Assembly: GCA_023395515.1 (NCBI GenBank)
Contig: JAEWZB010000035.1
Location: 1 to 41,610, forward strand
Length of the DNA: 41,610 bases
Direction: 5' to 3'
Source: Bacillota bacterium
GTDB lineage: Bacteria; Bacillota; Syntrophomonadia; Syntrophomonadales; Syntrophomonadaceae
A program made the translations under genes and the position numbers. Below the pieces are notes generated by a model. It saw only the letters and a list, made by a program, of their open reading frames with translations, made no database searches and was not told the origin of the DNA. Position 1 is the first letter of the stretch. Each line of letters starts with the position of its first letter. Below are positions 41,589-41,610 of the stretch, piece by piece.

Positions 41589-41610
41589 CTCGATCCTTAT
41601 AGAACTGCTT

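Overview
The window is about 41.6 kb of moderately AT-rich DNA. It suggests a strictly anaerobic, probably spore-forming Firmicute of class Clostridia. The evidence is a selenocysteine-dependent betaine reductase B component, a CotH-type spore-coat kinase, a PerR/rubrerythrin/catalase oxygen defence, GGAGG-type ribosome binding sites throughout and very close gene packing. The genus cannot be fixed from the sequence alone; lineages related to Sporomusa, Desulfitobacterium or Syntrophomonas would fit. No rRNA, tRNA, CRISPR array, intact insertion sequence or prophage was recognised.

Layout. Positions 1-6.6 kb hold oxidative-stress and signalling genes: a catalase cut by the window edge, a small DUF4491 membrane protein, a strongly structured plus-strand non-coding RNA candidate (1939-2144) with its own promoter, a frameshifted MFS transporter, a diguanylate cyclase, a rubrerythrin with rubredoxin domains at both ends, and perR with a 33-bp palindromic operator. 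Positions 6.8-10.9 kb are a betaine-use operon: grdI, grdH (an in-frame UGA read as selenocysteine) and a BCCT transporter. Positions 11.5-15.1 kb hold two overlapping DUF3841 genes, an MBL-fold hydrolase and a PatB/MalY-type C-S lyase.

Positions 15.3-20.8 kb are a plus-strand block that may be one functional system: a VTC-type polyphosphate polymerase domain protein, a DUF4956 membrane protein, a membrane-anchored CotH kinase, then an OmpR-type response regulator and its histidine kinase. Positions 20.8-27.4 kb are a minus-strand phosphorelay cluster: two hybrid kinases (each DHp-HATPase-REC-HPt) and three response regulators, one with a LuxR-type HTH and one with an HD-GYP c-di-GMP phosphodiesterase domain.

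Positions 27.5-30.9 kb are an accessory strip with a DMT exporter, small orphan genes and remnants of broken genes. Positions 30.9-37.7 kb carry a peptide/nickel-type ABC importer operon headed by a methyltransferase and divergent from an ArsR-family regulator, with several large inverted repeats between them. Positions 37.7-40.3 kb encode a rifamycin phosphotransferase (Rph), and the window ends with a gene of unknown function.

Working together: PerR probably controls its own gene and rubrerythrin. Betaine imported by the BCCT carrier would be reduced by GrdHI together with proteins A and C encoded elsewhere. The kinase clusters and the diguanylate cyclase point to c-di-GMP-linked signalling. 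The strongest candidates for new biology are the structured RNA at 1939-2144, the polyphosphate/CotH/two-component block, and the palindrome-rich methyltransferase/ABC/ArsR locus.
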